Shown: positions 30,282 through 38,490 of the stretch, in pieces
How positions within the stretch are numbered: the first letter of the stretch is position 1
How the letters are laid out: each line of letters begins with the position of its first letter
Source: JBBSNV01 sp964458605
GTDB taxonomy: Bacteria; Pseudomonadota; Alphaproteobacteria; Reyranellales; JAQSWP01
DNA length: 64,000 bases
Assembly (NCBI GenBank): GCA_964458605.1
Contig: CAYWLS010000014.1
Coordinates: 42,453 to 106,452, forward strand
Direction of reading: 5' to 3'
Position numbers and translations under genes: made by a program
Notes under the pieces: generated by a model
The model's input: the letters and a program-made list of their open reading frames with translations, nothing else
Databases searched by the model: none
Told to the model about the DNA's origin: nothing

Positions 30282-31454
30282 CTATTTGCCGGGGTCCTTG
30301 ACGTTGTCGAGCTGGCTGAACTCGACATTGTAGAGATGCCCGTCGATGCGCTCGACCTTGCGGATATAGACGGTCTGGGTGATGTCGCGGGTATCGGCGT
30401 CGATGCTGATCTGGCCGCGCGGGCTCATCCAGCTCAGGCCCTTGGCGGCGGCCAGGAACTTGTCGCCATCGGCGTCGCCCTTGGTTTTCTCCAGCACCTG
30501 GTAGATCAGCGCCATGCCGTCCCAGCCGCCCACCGACATGAAGTTGGGGCGCATACCGGGATTGGCCTTCTGGAAATCGGCGACGTATTGCAGGTTCTCC
30601 TTCGACTTGTGCGCCGCCGAATAGTGGTGCGAGGAGATCACGCCCAGCGCCGGATCGCCCATGGCGTCCAGGATGTCGTCGTCCAGCACGTCGCCGGTGG
30701 CGATCAGCTTGATGCCGGCCTTGGCCAGGCCGCGTTCGGCGAACTCCTTCATGAAGCCGGTGCCTTCGCCCGACGGCACGAAAGCGAACACCGCATCGGG
30801 CGCGGCGTCCTTGGCGCGCTGCATGAACGGGCCGTAATCGGGGTTCTTGAGCGGGATGCGGGCCGCGCCGACCACCTCGCCGCCAGCGGCAGTGAAGGTC
30901 TTCTTGAACTGGGTCTCGGCATCGATGCCCGGACCGTAATCGGTCACCAGGATATAGACCTTCTTGATGCCGTTCTTGGCCGCCCAGTCGGCCACGCCCA
31001 AGGTGACCTGCGGCAGGGTGAAGGAAGTGCGCAGGATATAGGGAGACTTGGTGGTGATCGCCGAGGTGGCCGCCGCCATGACGATCATCGGCTTCTTGGC
31101 TTCGGTCGATAGCGGTGCCACGGCGAAGGCCAGCGGCGTCAGGCCGAAGCCGGCCAGGATGTCGACCTTGTCGTTGACGATCAGCTCCTGCGCCAGGCGC
31201 TTGGTGACGTCGGGCGCGGTGCCGGTGTCGTCCTTGAGGATCACCTCGACCTTGCGGCCGGCGACGGCATCGCCATGGGTCTTGATGTAGAGCTTGACCG
31301 CGGCATCGATCTGCTTGCCGGTCGAGGCGAACGGTCCCGACATCGGCAGGATCAGCCCGATCTTGACCGGGTCGGCGGCCCGAACCGGGCCGCCGCCTGC
31401 GATTGCAGCGAGAATCGTGGCGGCAACTACGGCTAGCGTGTTGAGCAGTCTCAT
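30282..31454 (-). CDS. ABC transporter substrate-binding protein (aromatic-acid/branched-chain amino acid type)
   Basis: A 390-residue periplasmic binding protein of the Leu/Ile/Val-receptor fold (peripla_BP_6). The signal peptide is about 26 residues, ending GPVRA-AD. The mature start VKIGLILPMSGPFASTGKQ and internal YILVTDYGPGIDAE are family features. It is the first gene of the pca operon, 10 bp before pcaH, which suggests that the ligand is protocatechuate or a precursor such as 4-hydroxybenzoate. The ATG follows GGAGGG. No permease is adjacent. Confidence 0.9.
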   Translation of the reverse strand: MRLLNTLAVVAATILAAIAGGGPVRAADPVKIGLILPMSGPFASTGKQIDAAVKLYIKTHGDAVAGRKVEVILKDDTGTAPDVTKRLAQELIVNDKVDILAGFGLTPLAFAVAPLSTEAKKPMIVMAAATSAITTKSPYILRTSFTLPQVTLGVADWAAKNGIKKVYILVTDYGPGIDAETQFKKTFTAAGGEVVGAARIPLKNPDYGPFMQRAKDAAPDAVFAFVPSGEGTGFMKEFAERGLAKAGIKLIATGDVLDDDILDAMGDPALGVISSHHYSAAHKSKENLQYVADFQKANPGMRPNFMSVGGWDGMALIYQVLEKTKGDADGDKFLAAAKGLSWMSPRGQISIDADTRDITQTVYIRKVERIDGHLYNVEFSQLDNVKDPGK

Positions 31455-31578
31455 GGTCCCTCCGCTCGGCGGCGCTCTGGCGGCGCCTGAAGGCGCCATG
31501 TTAGGCCGGGCCGGCCAGCCGCTCCAGCCTCGTTCTGGGCATCCGGCCGCGTTGGACGCCAGGCCGTCGGGCGGACCG

Positions 31579-32802
31579 TCAGGAAGGCGGCGCGGCCTGC
31601 CCCGGCTCGCCATGGCTGACGGCGAATTCCGACAGCGCCAGGGCCACCGCGGCGCAGGCGGCGATGCCGGCCACCATCGGCAGGGCGGTGCCGTCCACGA
31701 AGGCGCCGCTCAGGGCGATGATCGCCGAGCCGATCGCAAGCTGGATGGTGCCCATCAGGGACGACGCCGTGCCGGCGACCTCGCCATGCCGGGTCAGGGC
31801 CAGCACCGAAGTGACGGGCATGACGAACCCCAGGAAGCCGAAGCCGACGAACAGGATCGCCATCAGCACCGCCAGGTTGTCGATGCCGGCGGCGGTGACG
31901 GCCAGGCTGGCGACCATCGCCGCGGCAAAGCCCCAGACCGTCGGCCGTACGATGCGGCGCAGGCCGAAGCGGGCGCCCAGCCGGCCGTTGAACTGGCTGC
32001 AGATGAAGAACGCGGCAGCGTTGAGCGAGAACAGCAGGCTGTATTGCAGCGGCGTCAGGCCGTATTGCCGGGTCAGCACGAAGGAAGAGTTGGACAGGAA
32101 CACGAAGAACGCCGAGATGGCGAAGGCGCTGACAAGGGTCATGGCCATGAAGTCGCGATCGCGCAGCAGCATCCAGGCCGCCCGCGCCATGCCGCGATAG
32201 CTGCTGCGGGCGCGTGCCTCGGGCGGCCGCGTCTCGCCGACGCACAGCAGCGCCAGCACCAGGCCGAGCCCGGCCGTGCCGGTGACCAGCCAGAACACGC
32301 CGCGCCAGCTCGCCACCGCGATCGCCATGCTGCCGACCAGCGGCGCCAGCAGCGGCGATATGCTGACCACCAGCATCAGCAGGGACAGCAGCCGCACCTC
32401 GTCCAGCCCACCATGCAGGTCGCGCACGATGGCGCGGGCGACGATCATGCCGGCGGCGCCGCCGATGCCCTGCAGGGCGCGGAACGCGATCAGGGTCTCG
32501 ATATCGGGGGCCAGCGCGCAGCCGACGCTGGCGATGGCGAACACCACGATGCCGAAATAGAGCGGTTTCTTGCGCCCGACCACGTCGGAGATCGGCCCGT
32601 AGATCAGCTGGCCGATGGTGAAGGTGATGAAGAACGCGGTCAGCGTGATCAGCACCGAATCGGAATCGGCCTTCAGCCCGGCTCCGATCGCCGGCAGCGC
32701 CGGCAGGTACATGTCGACCGCGAACGGCCCGATCGCCGTCAGCAGGCCGAGCACGATGGCGTTGCGGTAGAAGATTGCTTTGCCGGGAGCGGATGCTTGC
32801 AT
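31579..32802 (-). CDS. MFS multidrug transporter, Bcr/CflA family
   Basis: A 407-residue drug:proton antiporter with 12 hydrophobic helices. The loop 2-3 motif GPISDVVGRKKPL and the N-terminal LLTAIGPFAVDMYLPALPAIG (helix 1, with the family's D-x-Y-LP) are diagnostic of Bcr/CflA proteins (bicyclomycin/chloramphenicol-type exporters). A GTG three codons earlier (32811) is an alternative start; neither has a strong ribosome binding site. It lies 124 bp upstream of the pca binding-protein gene on the same strand and probably has its own promoter. Confidence 0.88.
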   Translation of the reverse strand: MQASAPGKAIFYRNAIVLGLLTAIGPFAVDMYLPALPAIGAGLKADSDSVLITLTAFFITFTIGQLIYGPISDVVGRKKPLYFGIVVFAIASVGCALAPDIETLIAFRALQGIGGAAGMIVARAIVRDLHGGLDEVRLLSLLMLVVSISPLLAPLVGSMAIAVASWRGVFWLVTGTAGLGLVLALLCVGETRPPEARARSSYRGMARAAWMLLRDRDFMAMTLVSAFAISAFFVFLSNSSFVLTRQYGLTPLQYSLLFSLNAAAFFICSQFNGRLGARFGLRRIVRPTVWGFAAAMVASLAVTAAGIDNLAVLMAILFVGFGFLGFVMPVTSVLALTRHGEVAGTASSLMGTIQLAIGSAIIALSGAFVDGTALPMVAGIAACAAVALALSEFAVSHGEPGQAAPPS

Positions 32803-32947
32803 CGTTACCACTGCGCTACAGGCGGCGCTTGCGACCGCGGTTTGCCGGAAAGGCGCCGCCTATAGCATCATTCGCCGCCGTCAGGCACGGAAATAAGGCC
32901 GGCCGCCCAGGATCGCCGCGCGATGCGTCGCTCGCCCGTCCGGCGCA

Positions 32948-33397
32948 TCAGCCGTCGACCAGGGTGGCGAGCCGATCGAGGCTGCCCGACCAGCCTGCCT
33001 CCATGCCCTCGAGCATCTGGGCCGCTACCGGCGCCAGGCCGACGGCGCTGGCCTTGACCGTCAGCTTGGTCCTGTCGCCGCTGGCCTCGAACAGCACCTC
33101 GGTGAAGGATTCCAGCAGCGCATCGCCCGCGGCATCTTTCGCCACGGCGACGAATACCAGTCGCCGATCGGGCTCGATGGCGCGGAAGGTCGCGCTCATC
33201 GGATAGTCGGTGCCATCGGGGCTGCGCATGACGATGCGCATCATGCCGCCCGGCCGGGCGTCGACTTCGCACACCGGATTGGTGAAGCAATGCGGACCCC
33301 ACCATTGCTTGAGCTGCGCCGGATCGATCCAGGCACGGAACACGCGCTCGAGCGGCGCATCCAGCAGCCGCTCGAGCATGACCTCCCGCTCGGCCAT
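32948..33397 (-). CDS. SRPBCC (AHSA1-like) protein
   Basis: A 149-residue START/AHSA1-fold protein with the motif LDAPLERVFRAWIDPAQLKQWWGP near residues 10-33, the usual N-terminal strand, helix and WWGP loop. These small proteins have a deep hydrophobic cavity for lipids, aromatic or polyketide ligands. It is the last gene of the ArsR-led operon, 4 bp after the VOC gene. An ATG seven codons upstream would overlap that gene and is less likely. The ligand is unknown. Confidence 0.85.
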   Translation of the reverse strand: MAEREVMLERLLDAPLERVFRAWIDPAQLKQWWGPHCFTNPVCEVDARPGGMMRIVMRSPDGTDYPMSATFRAIEPDRRLVFVAVAKDAAGDALLESFTEVLFEASGDRTKLTVKASAVGLAPVAAQMLEGMEAGWSGSLDRLATLVDG

Positions 33398-33401
33398 GGC
33401 G

Positions 33402-33824
33402 CTAACCGACGCTCGCATTGCCGGCGTAGTTGACCATCCATGGCGTGCCGAAGCGGTCGACCACCATGCCGAAGCCCTCGGCCCAGAACGTCTTCTGGAA
33501 CGGCATCATCACCTTGCCGCCCTCGCTCAGGGCCTTGAAGGTTTTCTCCGCCTTGTCCTTGCTGTCGGGCGCCAGCGAAACGCTGAAGCCGCCCATCGGC
33601 GTGAAATGCTGCGGCGGCGCGTCGGAACCCATGATGATTTGACCGCCCACGCTGAGGCGCACATGCATGATCCGCTTCTCCGAGCCGGGCGAGACCGGCC
33701 CGGCTTCCGGCGGCGCCTGGTCGTAAGTCATCATCATCTCGATCTTGCCGCCCAGCACTTTCTCATAGAAGCGGAAGGCGTCGCCGCAATTGCCGTTGAA
33801 GGTGAGATAGGGATCGATGTTCAT
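33402..33824 (-). CDS. VOC superfamily protein, PhnB-like
   Basis: A 140-residue vicinal-oxygen-chelate fold protein of the PhnB-like type (MNIDPYLTFNGNCGDAFRFYEKVLGG at the N-terminus; ending FGTPWMVNY). PhnB-like VOC proteins are often linked to SRPBCC and ArsR genes; their activity is unknown. AGGAG is present upstream, and the start overlaps the stop of the preceding SRPBCC gene in an ATGA junction. Metal-ligand positions are not obvious enough to claim catalysis. Confidence 0.88.
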   Translation of the reverse strand: MNIDPYLTFNGNCGDAFRFYEKVLGGKIEMMMTYDQAPPEAGPVSPGSEKRIMHVRLSVGGQIIMGSDAPPQHFTPMGGFSVSLAPDSKDKAEKTFKALSEGGKVMMPFQKTFWAEGFGMVVDRFGTPWMVNYAGNASVG

Positions 33825-34312
33825 CGTGCTTCTCCTGTGGCGAAAGGCGTTGCTTGCTGTTTCTCCGTAACGGCTTTGAGATTGGCCAGGCCGGCCTCGA
33901 AGTCGCGGCCGATCGTCTTGTCCATATTCATGAACAGCCCCATCACCCGCATCACCAAAGAGGTGGGGCCGGTCATGGCCCAGGCTAGGCGGGTGCTGCT
34001 GCCTTGCGGCTGCAAAGTGAACTCGGCTTGGTTGTGCGCCTTGAAGGGCTTGAGGAAACGCAGATCGATGACGATGCGCGACGGGCTCGACTGCAGCAAC
34101 TCCATCTGGCCGGCGCCGACATTCTTGTTGCCCTCCCAGCCATAGCTGGCGCCGGGGCCACGTCCGATCGCGCCATACGAACGCTTCATGCCGGGATCGC
34201 ACTGTTCGTAAGGCGACCACGACCGCCAGGCACGGAAATCCTCGATCAGCGGCGCGATCCGGTCCGCCGCTGCGGCAATGTCGATCGACCGTTCGACGCG
34301 GAATGTCGTCAC
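33821..34312 (-). CDS. SRPBCC family protein (polyketide cyclase-like)
   Basis: A 163-residue START-fold protein starting at a GTG that overlaps the previous stop (GTGA). The N-terminus TTFRVERSIDIAAAADRIAPLIEDFRAW and the middle YGWEGNKNVGAGQMEL follow the polyketide-cyclase-2-like subfamily, in which the protein binds a hydrophobic ligand. A C-terminal amphipathic stretch (FMNMDKTIGRDFEAGLANLKAV) is typical. It is coupled to both neighbours by 4-bp overlaps. Its function is unknown. Confidence 0.82.
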   Translation of the reverse strand: MTTFRVERSIDIAAAADRIAPLIEDFRAWRSWSPYEQCDPGMKRSYGAIGRGPGASYGWEGNKNVGAGQMELLQSSPSRIVIDLRFLKPFKAHNQAEFTLQPQGSSTRLAWAMTGPTSLVMRVMGLFMNMDKTIGRDFEAGLANLKAVTEKQQATPFATGEAR

Positions 34313-34848
34313 GCCCTGTCTCCGCTTCGGCCTTGCGCCAGGTAGGCCGCGAACTGATCCATGGTGCCGCCCCAGCCGCCGCGCATGCTTTCGTGGCCCT
34401 GGATGAAGGTCTGGCGCTCCTCGGCCGTGCAGTTGATCGCCTGGGCGCGCAGGGTCAGGCGCGTCTTGTCGCCCTCGGCCTGGAAATAGGTGGTGTTCAG
34501 CATTTCCAGCGGCCAATTGGGCGCCATGGGATGACGCGTGGTGCCGCCCTGGGCGTCGGAGAAGGAGACCACGTACACCAGCTTCTCCGGCTTGACGATC
34601 TCGCGATAGACGAACTTGCCCCACATCGGCTCGCCTGCAGGCGATTCCATGCCGTAGAGGAACAGGCCGCCCGGCCGCAGATCGACCTTGCTGTGCAGGA
34701 CCTTGAAACCCTTCGGCCCCCACCATTTCTTCAACTCGTCCTGGTCGGTCCAGGCCCTGAACACGCGATCGCGCGGCGCGTCGAACACGCGCGTCATGAC
34801 GAATTCGCCCTCGGCCGGCTTGCCGCCGGGTATGTTGCGGTCGGTCAC
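34309..34848 (-). CDS. SRPBCC (AHSA1-like) protein
   Basis: A 179-residue AHSA1-type protein. The core FDAPRDRVFRAWTDQDELKKWWGPKGF starts near residue 22 and the end HESMRGGWGGTMDQFAAYLA is the usual C-terminal helix. It begins at a GTG with GGGAGAG upstream; the sequence before it shows no similarity. About 20 residues precede the domain. It is a paralogue of the genes at 32948 and 34863. It is located 14 bp after the next SRPBCC gene upstream and overlaps the one downstream. Confidence 0.85.
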   Translation of the reverse strand: MTDRNIPGGKPAEGEFVMTRVFDAPRDRVFRAWTDQDELKKWWGPKGFKVLHSKVDLRPGGLFLYGMESPAGEPMWGKFVYREIVKPEKLVYVVSFSDAQGGTTRHPMAPNWPLEMLNTTYFQAEGDKTRLTLRAQAINCTAEERQTFIQGHESMRGGWGGTMDQFAAYLAQGRSGDRA

Positions 34849-34862
34849 GATACTCTCCCGTT

Positions 34863-35327
34863 TCAGGCGTTGCTGGCGAGGGATGCGGCGAGTTGCTCGA
34901 CGAGCTGCCTGGTGCCCTGCTCGCGCGAGCCGGCATCGTCGTAGCCGTCCAGGAACACGCCCTGCTCGGTCAGCACCAGTTGCGTGCCGCCGCCCGACGG
35001 CTTGAACTCGATGGTGGCCAGCGACACCGAGATGCGCCGCTCGCCGATATGCATCTCGTAGCTGTAGACGATGCGCCGGTCGGGCACGATGTCGAAATAA
35101 ATCGCGTCGAATACGTGCGGCGGCTGGCCAGGCGGACCGCCGCTCAAATGCTCCCGCCCGCCGGCGCGGAAATCGAACCGGTAGTCGGATCGCTCCCAGC
35201 CATCGGGGCCGACGAACCAGCGGGCCTTGGCTTCCTTTTTCGCCCAGGCGGCGAAGGCGCGGGCCGGCGGCGCGTCGAGCTGGCGCTTGATGGTGAACAT
35301 GGCGTGGCTGGCGTTGCGTTCGGTCAT
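34863..35327 (-). CDS. SRPBCC (AHSA1-like) protein
   Basis: A 154-residue AHSA1-type protein with FTIKRQLDAPPARAFAAWAKKEAKARWF at its start and a C-terminal helix (GTRQLVEQLAASLA). The usual WWGP is replaced by RWFVGPDGW, marking a slightly different subgroup. It directly follows the ArsR regulator by 9 bp, as is common for ArsR-SRPBCC pairs where the ArsR represses the operon. The ligand is unknown. Confidence 0.85.
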   Translation of the reverse strand: MTERNASHAMFTIKRQLDAPPARAFAAWAKKEAKARWFVGPDGWERSDYRFDFRAGGREHLSGGPPGQPPHVFDAIYFDIVPDRRIVYSYEMHIGERRISVSLATIEFKPSGGGTQLVLTEQGVFLDGYDDAGSREQGTRQLVEQLAASLASNA

Positions 35328-35336
35328 GGCCTGCCT

Positions 35337-35690
35337 TTACTCCGTTTCCGTTTCCGATTTGCTGTCGGCGTCTTCCGCCAGAAACGCCGCCAGCCGGTCG
35401 AGCCGGCGTTCCCATCCGGCGCGGGTCTGGGCGAGCCAGTCTTCGGCCGATTGCAGCACCTGGGGCTGGAAGCGGCAGGTCCGCACCCGCCCCTCCTTCT
35501 GCGAGGTCACCAGCCCGCTGGCTTCGAGCACCTGCAAATGCTGCAGCACCGCCGACAGCGACATGTCGAGCGGCTGGGCCAGCTCGCTGACCGAGGCCGG
35601 CCCCCGGCTCAGCCGCTGCACCATCGCCCGGCGGGTCGGATCGGCCAGCGCCTGGAACAGGGGATCGAGGCTGGCTTGATAGTTAAGCAT
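35337..35690 (-). CDS. ArsR-family transcriptional regulator
   Basis: A 117-residue winged-helix repressor (DPLFQALADPTRRAMVQRLSRGP; helix-turn-helix VSELAQPLDMSLSAVLQHLQVLEASGLV). It lacks the paired cysteines of metal-sensing ArsR proteins and belongs to the group paired with SRPBCC genes. The dyad TTAAG-N6-CTTAA overlaps its start codon, suggesting autoregulation. It leads a six-gene operon on the minus strand and is divergent from livH at 35811. Confidence 0.9.
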   Translation of the reverse strand: MLNYQASLDPLFQALADPTRRAMVQRLSRGPASVSELAQPLDMSLSAVLQHLQVLEASGLVTSQKEGRVRTCRFQPQVLQSAEDWLAQTRAGWERRLDRLAAFLAEDADSKSETETE

Positions 35691-35698
35691 TCACTTAA
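35683..35698. promoter_or_regulatory. Inverted repeat at ArsR start codon, predicted operator
   Basis: TTAAG (35683-35687) and CTTAA (35694-35698) flank a 6-bp spacer that includes the arsR start codon. The AT-rich dyad stands out from the GC-rich surroundings. Its size fits an ArsR dimer site, so it is a likely autoregulatory operator. It might also affect livH, which starts 113 bp away on the other strand. Confidence 0.6.
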
Positions 35699-35810
35699 GT
35701 ATCATCCGTCTGCTGCAACGGCAAGCCATTTTTCCGCGCAGACCCCCGCGCAAAATACCCTAGGCTGGCGCCAACTTCCGTCAGAGAAGCAACGCGGGGA
35801 AACGCCGATC

Positions 35811-36674
35811 GTGGCAGGGCTGGCCAATGTGCTGTTCAACGGCATCGCCTACGGCATGCTGCTGTTCGTCATCGCCGTCGGCCTGTCGGTGACCATGGGG
35901 CTGATGGGCTTCGTCAACCTGGCCCATGGCGCCTTCGCCATGCTGGGCGGCTATGTCACCGCCCAGCTCATGCTGCATTGGGGCGTGCCGTTTCTGGCGA
36001 CCCTGCCCATCGCCTTCGCCGTCGCGGCGCTGGTCGGGCTGGTGCTGGAACGCGCGCTCTATCGCCGCCTCTATCGCGCCGGGGAGCTCGACCAGGTGCT
36101 GCTGACCATCGGGCTGGTGTTCATGGCGATCGGCGCGACGAGCTATTTCTTCGGCACCGGCCAGCAGCCGATCCGCGTGCCCGGCTGGCTGACCGGCGAG
36201 ACCGGCCTGGCCGGCATCGATCTGGGCCGCTACCGGCTGTTCCTGATCGGCATCGGCCTGCTCGCGACGCTCGGCCTGGTGCTGGGCATGGAGCGCACGC
36301 GGCTGGGTGCGCGCATCCGCGCCGCGGTCGATTCGCCGCGCATGGCCGAAGGCATCGGCATCGACGTCGATCGGGTGTTCGCCGTCACCTTCGCCATCGG
36401 CAGCGGCCTGGCCGGGCTGGGCGGCGCGCTGGCGGTCAATCTGGTCGGGCTCGATCCCAATTTTCCGGTCAAATACATGACCTATTTCCTGATCGTGGTG
36501 GCGGTGGGCGGGCTGGGTTCGATCCGCGGCTCGCTGCTGGCGGCGCTGCTGCTGGGCATCGCCGACGTCGCCGGCAAATACTATGTGCCCGAGACCGGCG
36601 CCTTCATCATCTATGCGCTGATGGTGGCCATCCTGCTGTGGCGCCCGCGCGGCCTGTTCGGCAAACGCGGATGA
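35811..36674 (+). CDS. livH: LIV-type ABC transporter permease LivH
   Basis: A 287-residue permease of the branched-chain amino acid/aromatic acid HAAT family. The hydrophobic N-terminus (NVLFNGIAYGMLLFVIAVGLSVTMGLMGFVNLAHG) and the EAA-like cytoplasmic loop (RAAVDSPRMAEGIGIDVDRVF) are typical of LivH. It starts at a GTG with GGGGA nine bases upstream; no ATG is available near the family start. Its stop overlaps livM by 4 bp. It begins livH-livM-livG, a set without livF or a binding-protein gene. Confidence 0.92.
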   Translation: MAGLANVLFNGIAYGMLLFVIAVGLSVTMGLMGFVNLAHGAFAMLGGYVTAQLMLHWGVPFLATLPIAFAVAALVGLVLERALYRRLYRAGELDQVLLTIGLVFMAIGATSYFFGTGQQPIRVPGWLTGETGLAGIDLGRYRLFLIGIGLLATLGLVLGMERTRLGARIRAAVDSPRMAEGIGIDVDRVFAVTFAIGSGLAGLGGALAVNLVGLDPNFPVKYMTYFLIVVAVGGLGSIRGSLLAALLLGIADVAGKYYVPETGAFIIYALMVAILLWRPRGLFGKRG

Positions 36675-37666
36675 CTCCACAGTCTTCCGCCGCACGGCCG
36701 CAGGGCTTCTTCCGCCGCCAGGAGGCCTGGCGCTGGCACGACACGCTGTTCTGGCTCGCCGTCGCCTCCTGCTATGTCGCCTTCCCCGGCAACCGCGTGC
36801 TGGTGACGCAGATCCTCATTGCCGGCCTGTTCGCGCTGTCGCTCGATCTGATCCTGGGCTATGGCGGCATCGTCTCGCTGGGCCATGCCGCGTTCTTCGG
36901 CCTGGGCGCCTATGCCGCCGGCCTGCTGGCCGCCAATGGCTGGCAAGAGCCGATCAGCGGCCTGCTGGCCGCCGCCGCCGCCGCCGGGCTGCTGGGTCTG
37001 CTGACCAGCGTGGTGGTGGTGCGGCTGCGCGGCATCGCCCTGCTGATGGTGACCATGGGCATCGCCCTGGTGCTGCACGAGATCGCCCAGAAGGCGCGCG
37101 GCCTGACCGGCGGCGACGACGGGCTGCAGGGCATCGCCATCGACCCGGTGCTGGGGCTGTTCGGCTTCGACCTTTATGGTCGCACCGCCTTCTGCTACAC
37201 GCTGATCGTGGTGTTCGCCTGCTTCCTGCTGGCGCGGCGCATCGTACAATCGCCGTTCGGTCTGACCCTGCGCGGCCTGCGCGAGAATGCAAGCCGCCTG
37301 CCGGCGATCGGCGTCTCGGTCGGCCGCGCCAGCGCCACCGTCTACACCATCGCCGCCGTGCTGGCCGGCATCGCCGGCGCATTGCTGACCCAGACCACCG
37401 CCTATGTATCGGTCGAGGTGCTGAATTTCGAGCGCTCCGCCGAAGTGCTGATCATGCTGATCCTGGGCGGCGCCGGCCGGCTCTATGGCGGGCTGATCGG
37501 CGCCGCCGTGTTCCTGGTGCTGCGCGACCGCTTCGCCGACGTCTCGCCGCAATACTGGTTCTTCTGGCTCGGCCTGATCCTGGTGATCGTGGTGCTGTTT
37601 GCGCGCAACGGCCTGCTGGGCGCGCTCGACGCGATGCGGCGCCGGGCAAGGCGCCGGCCGGCATGA
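36671..37666 (+). CDS. livM: LIV-type ABC transporter permease LivM
   Basis: A 331-residue partner permease to LivH. The LivM hallmark NLGL-like segment appears as LSLDLILGYGGIVSLGHAAFFGLGAYAAG near residues 56-84, and the EAA-like loop is RGLRENASRLPAIGVSVGRAS. About nine or ten helices are seen. A charged 25-residue cytoplasmic N-terminus precedes helix 1. Four-base overlaps with livH and livG show one coupled operon. Confidence 0.93.
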   Translation: MTPQSSAARPQGFFRRQEAWRWHDTLFWLAVASCYVAFPGNRVLVTQILIAGLFALSLDLILGYGGIVSLGHAAFFGLGAYAAGLLAANGWQEPISGLLAAAAAAGLLGLLTSVVVVRLRGIALLMVTMGIALVLHEIAQKARGLTGGDDGLQGIAIDPVLGLFGFDLYGRTAFCYTLIVVFACFLLARRIVQSPFGLTLRGLRENASRLPAIGVSVGRASATVYTIAAVLAGIAGALLTQTTAYVSVEVLNFERSAEVLIMLILGGAGRLYGGLIGAAVFLVLRDRFADVSPQYWFFWLGLILVIVVLFARNGLLGALDAMRRRARRRPA

Positions 37667-38409
37667 ACGCGCTCGAGACAAGCGGCTTGAGCAAAAGCTT
37701 CGGCGCGCTGGCCGTGGCGCAAAGCATCGACTTCGCCCTGCCGCAAGGCGCCCGCCACGCGCTGATCGGCCCCAACGGCGCGGGCAAGACCACCTTCATC
37801 AACCTGCTGACCGGGATGCTGATGCCCAGCGCCGGCACGATCCGGCTGCTGGGACGCGATATCACCCGCGCCGCGCCGCACCGGCGCAGCCGCCACGGCC
37901 TGGCGCGCACCTTCCAGATCAACGCGCTGTTCCCGGCCTTGACGCCGCTCGAGGCGGCGACCCTGGCGGTGTGTCAGCGCCGGGGCCTGGCCTATCGCTT
38001 CCTGGCGCCGCTCAGCCGGCAGGATACCGCGATCGACGAAGCCCACGCCCTGCTGGCCTCGCTGGGGCTGGCCGAGGATTGCCTGCGCCCGACCCGGGAA
38101 CTGGCCTATGGCCAGCAGCGCCTGCTGGAGATCGCGCTGGCGCTGGCCACCCGGCCCAGGGTGCTGCTGCTGGACGAGCCGGCGGCCGGCGTGCCGCGCG
38201 GCGAGAGCGAGGCGCTGTTCGCCGCCATCGCCGCGCTGCCCGACGATCTTGCCATATTGTTCATCGAGCACGACATGGAGCTGGTGTTCCGCTTCGCCCG
38301 GCGCATCACCGTGCTGGTGGGTGGCCGCATCCTGCGCGAAGGATCGCCGGCGCAGATCGCCGCCGATCCCGAGGTGCAGACGGTCTATCTGGGCAGCGGC
38401 CGCCGCTAG
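37663..38409 (+). CDS. livG: LIV-type ABC transporter ATP-binding protein LivG
   Basis: A 248-residue ABC ATPase. Walker A is GPNGAGKTT and Walker B is LLLDEPAAGVPRGES. The signature region reads AYGQQRLLEIALAL in place of the canonical LSGGQ, as is common in LivG. The long insert after Walker A (LLGRDITRAAPHRRSRHGLARTFQ) is LivG-type. It is the last gene of livHMG. A LivF partner is not next to it; the closest LivF is inside the pca operon at 28243. Confidence 0.93.
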   Translation: MNALETSGLSKSFGALAVAQSIDFALPQGARHALIGPNGAGKTTFINLLTGMLMPSAGTIRLLGRDITRAAPHRRSRHGLARTFQINALFPALTPLEAATLAVCQRRGLAYRFLAPLSRQDTAIDEAHALLASLGLAEDCLRPTRELAYGQQRLLEIALALATRPRVLLLDEPAAGVPRGESEALFAAIAALPDDLAILFIEHDMELVFRFARRITVLVGGRILREGSPAQIAADPEVQTVYLGSGRR

Positions 38410-38418
38410 AGCAAATGG

Positions 38419-38454
38419 CCTTTTGACGGAATCGTTCCGGATTCCGTCAAAAGG
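38419..38454. terminator. Strong 15-bp stem-loop between convergent livG and doxX genes
   Basis: A perfect 15-bp stem (38419-38433 and 38440-38454) with a 6-base loop (GTTCCG). The stem starts CCTTTTGACGG and ends CCGTCAAAAGG, so either strand's transcript ends in an A- or T-containing flank, allowing bidirectional termination. The adjacent GCGAGAATTCGCTCT (38454-38468) is shared, with one change, by the palindromic element at 42755-42791, which suggests a repeated intergenic element. Confidence 0.75.
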
Positions 38455-38490
38455 CGAGAATTCGCTCTACACTTGAGGAATAGAGCGGAT

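Noticed and set aside
28243..31454. A complete ABC transporter within the pca operon
   Set aside because: Only a binding protein and one ATPase are present. No permease-like hydrophobic frame exists in this interval.
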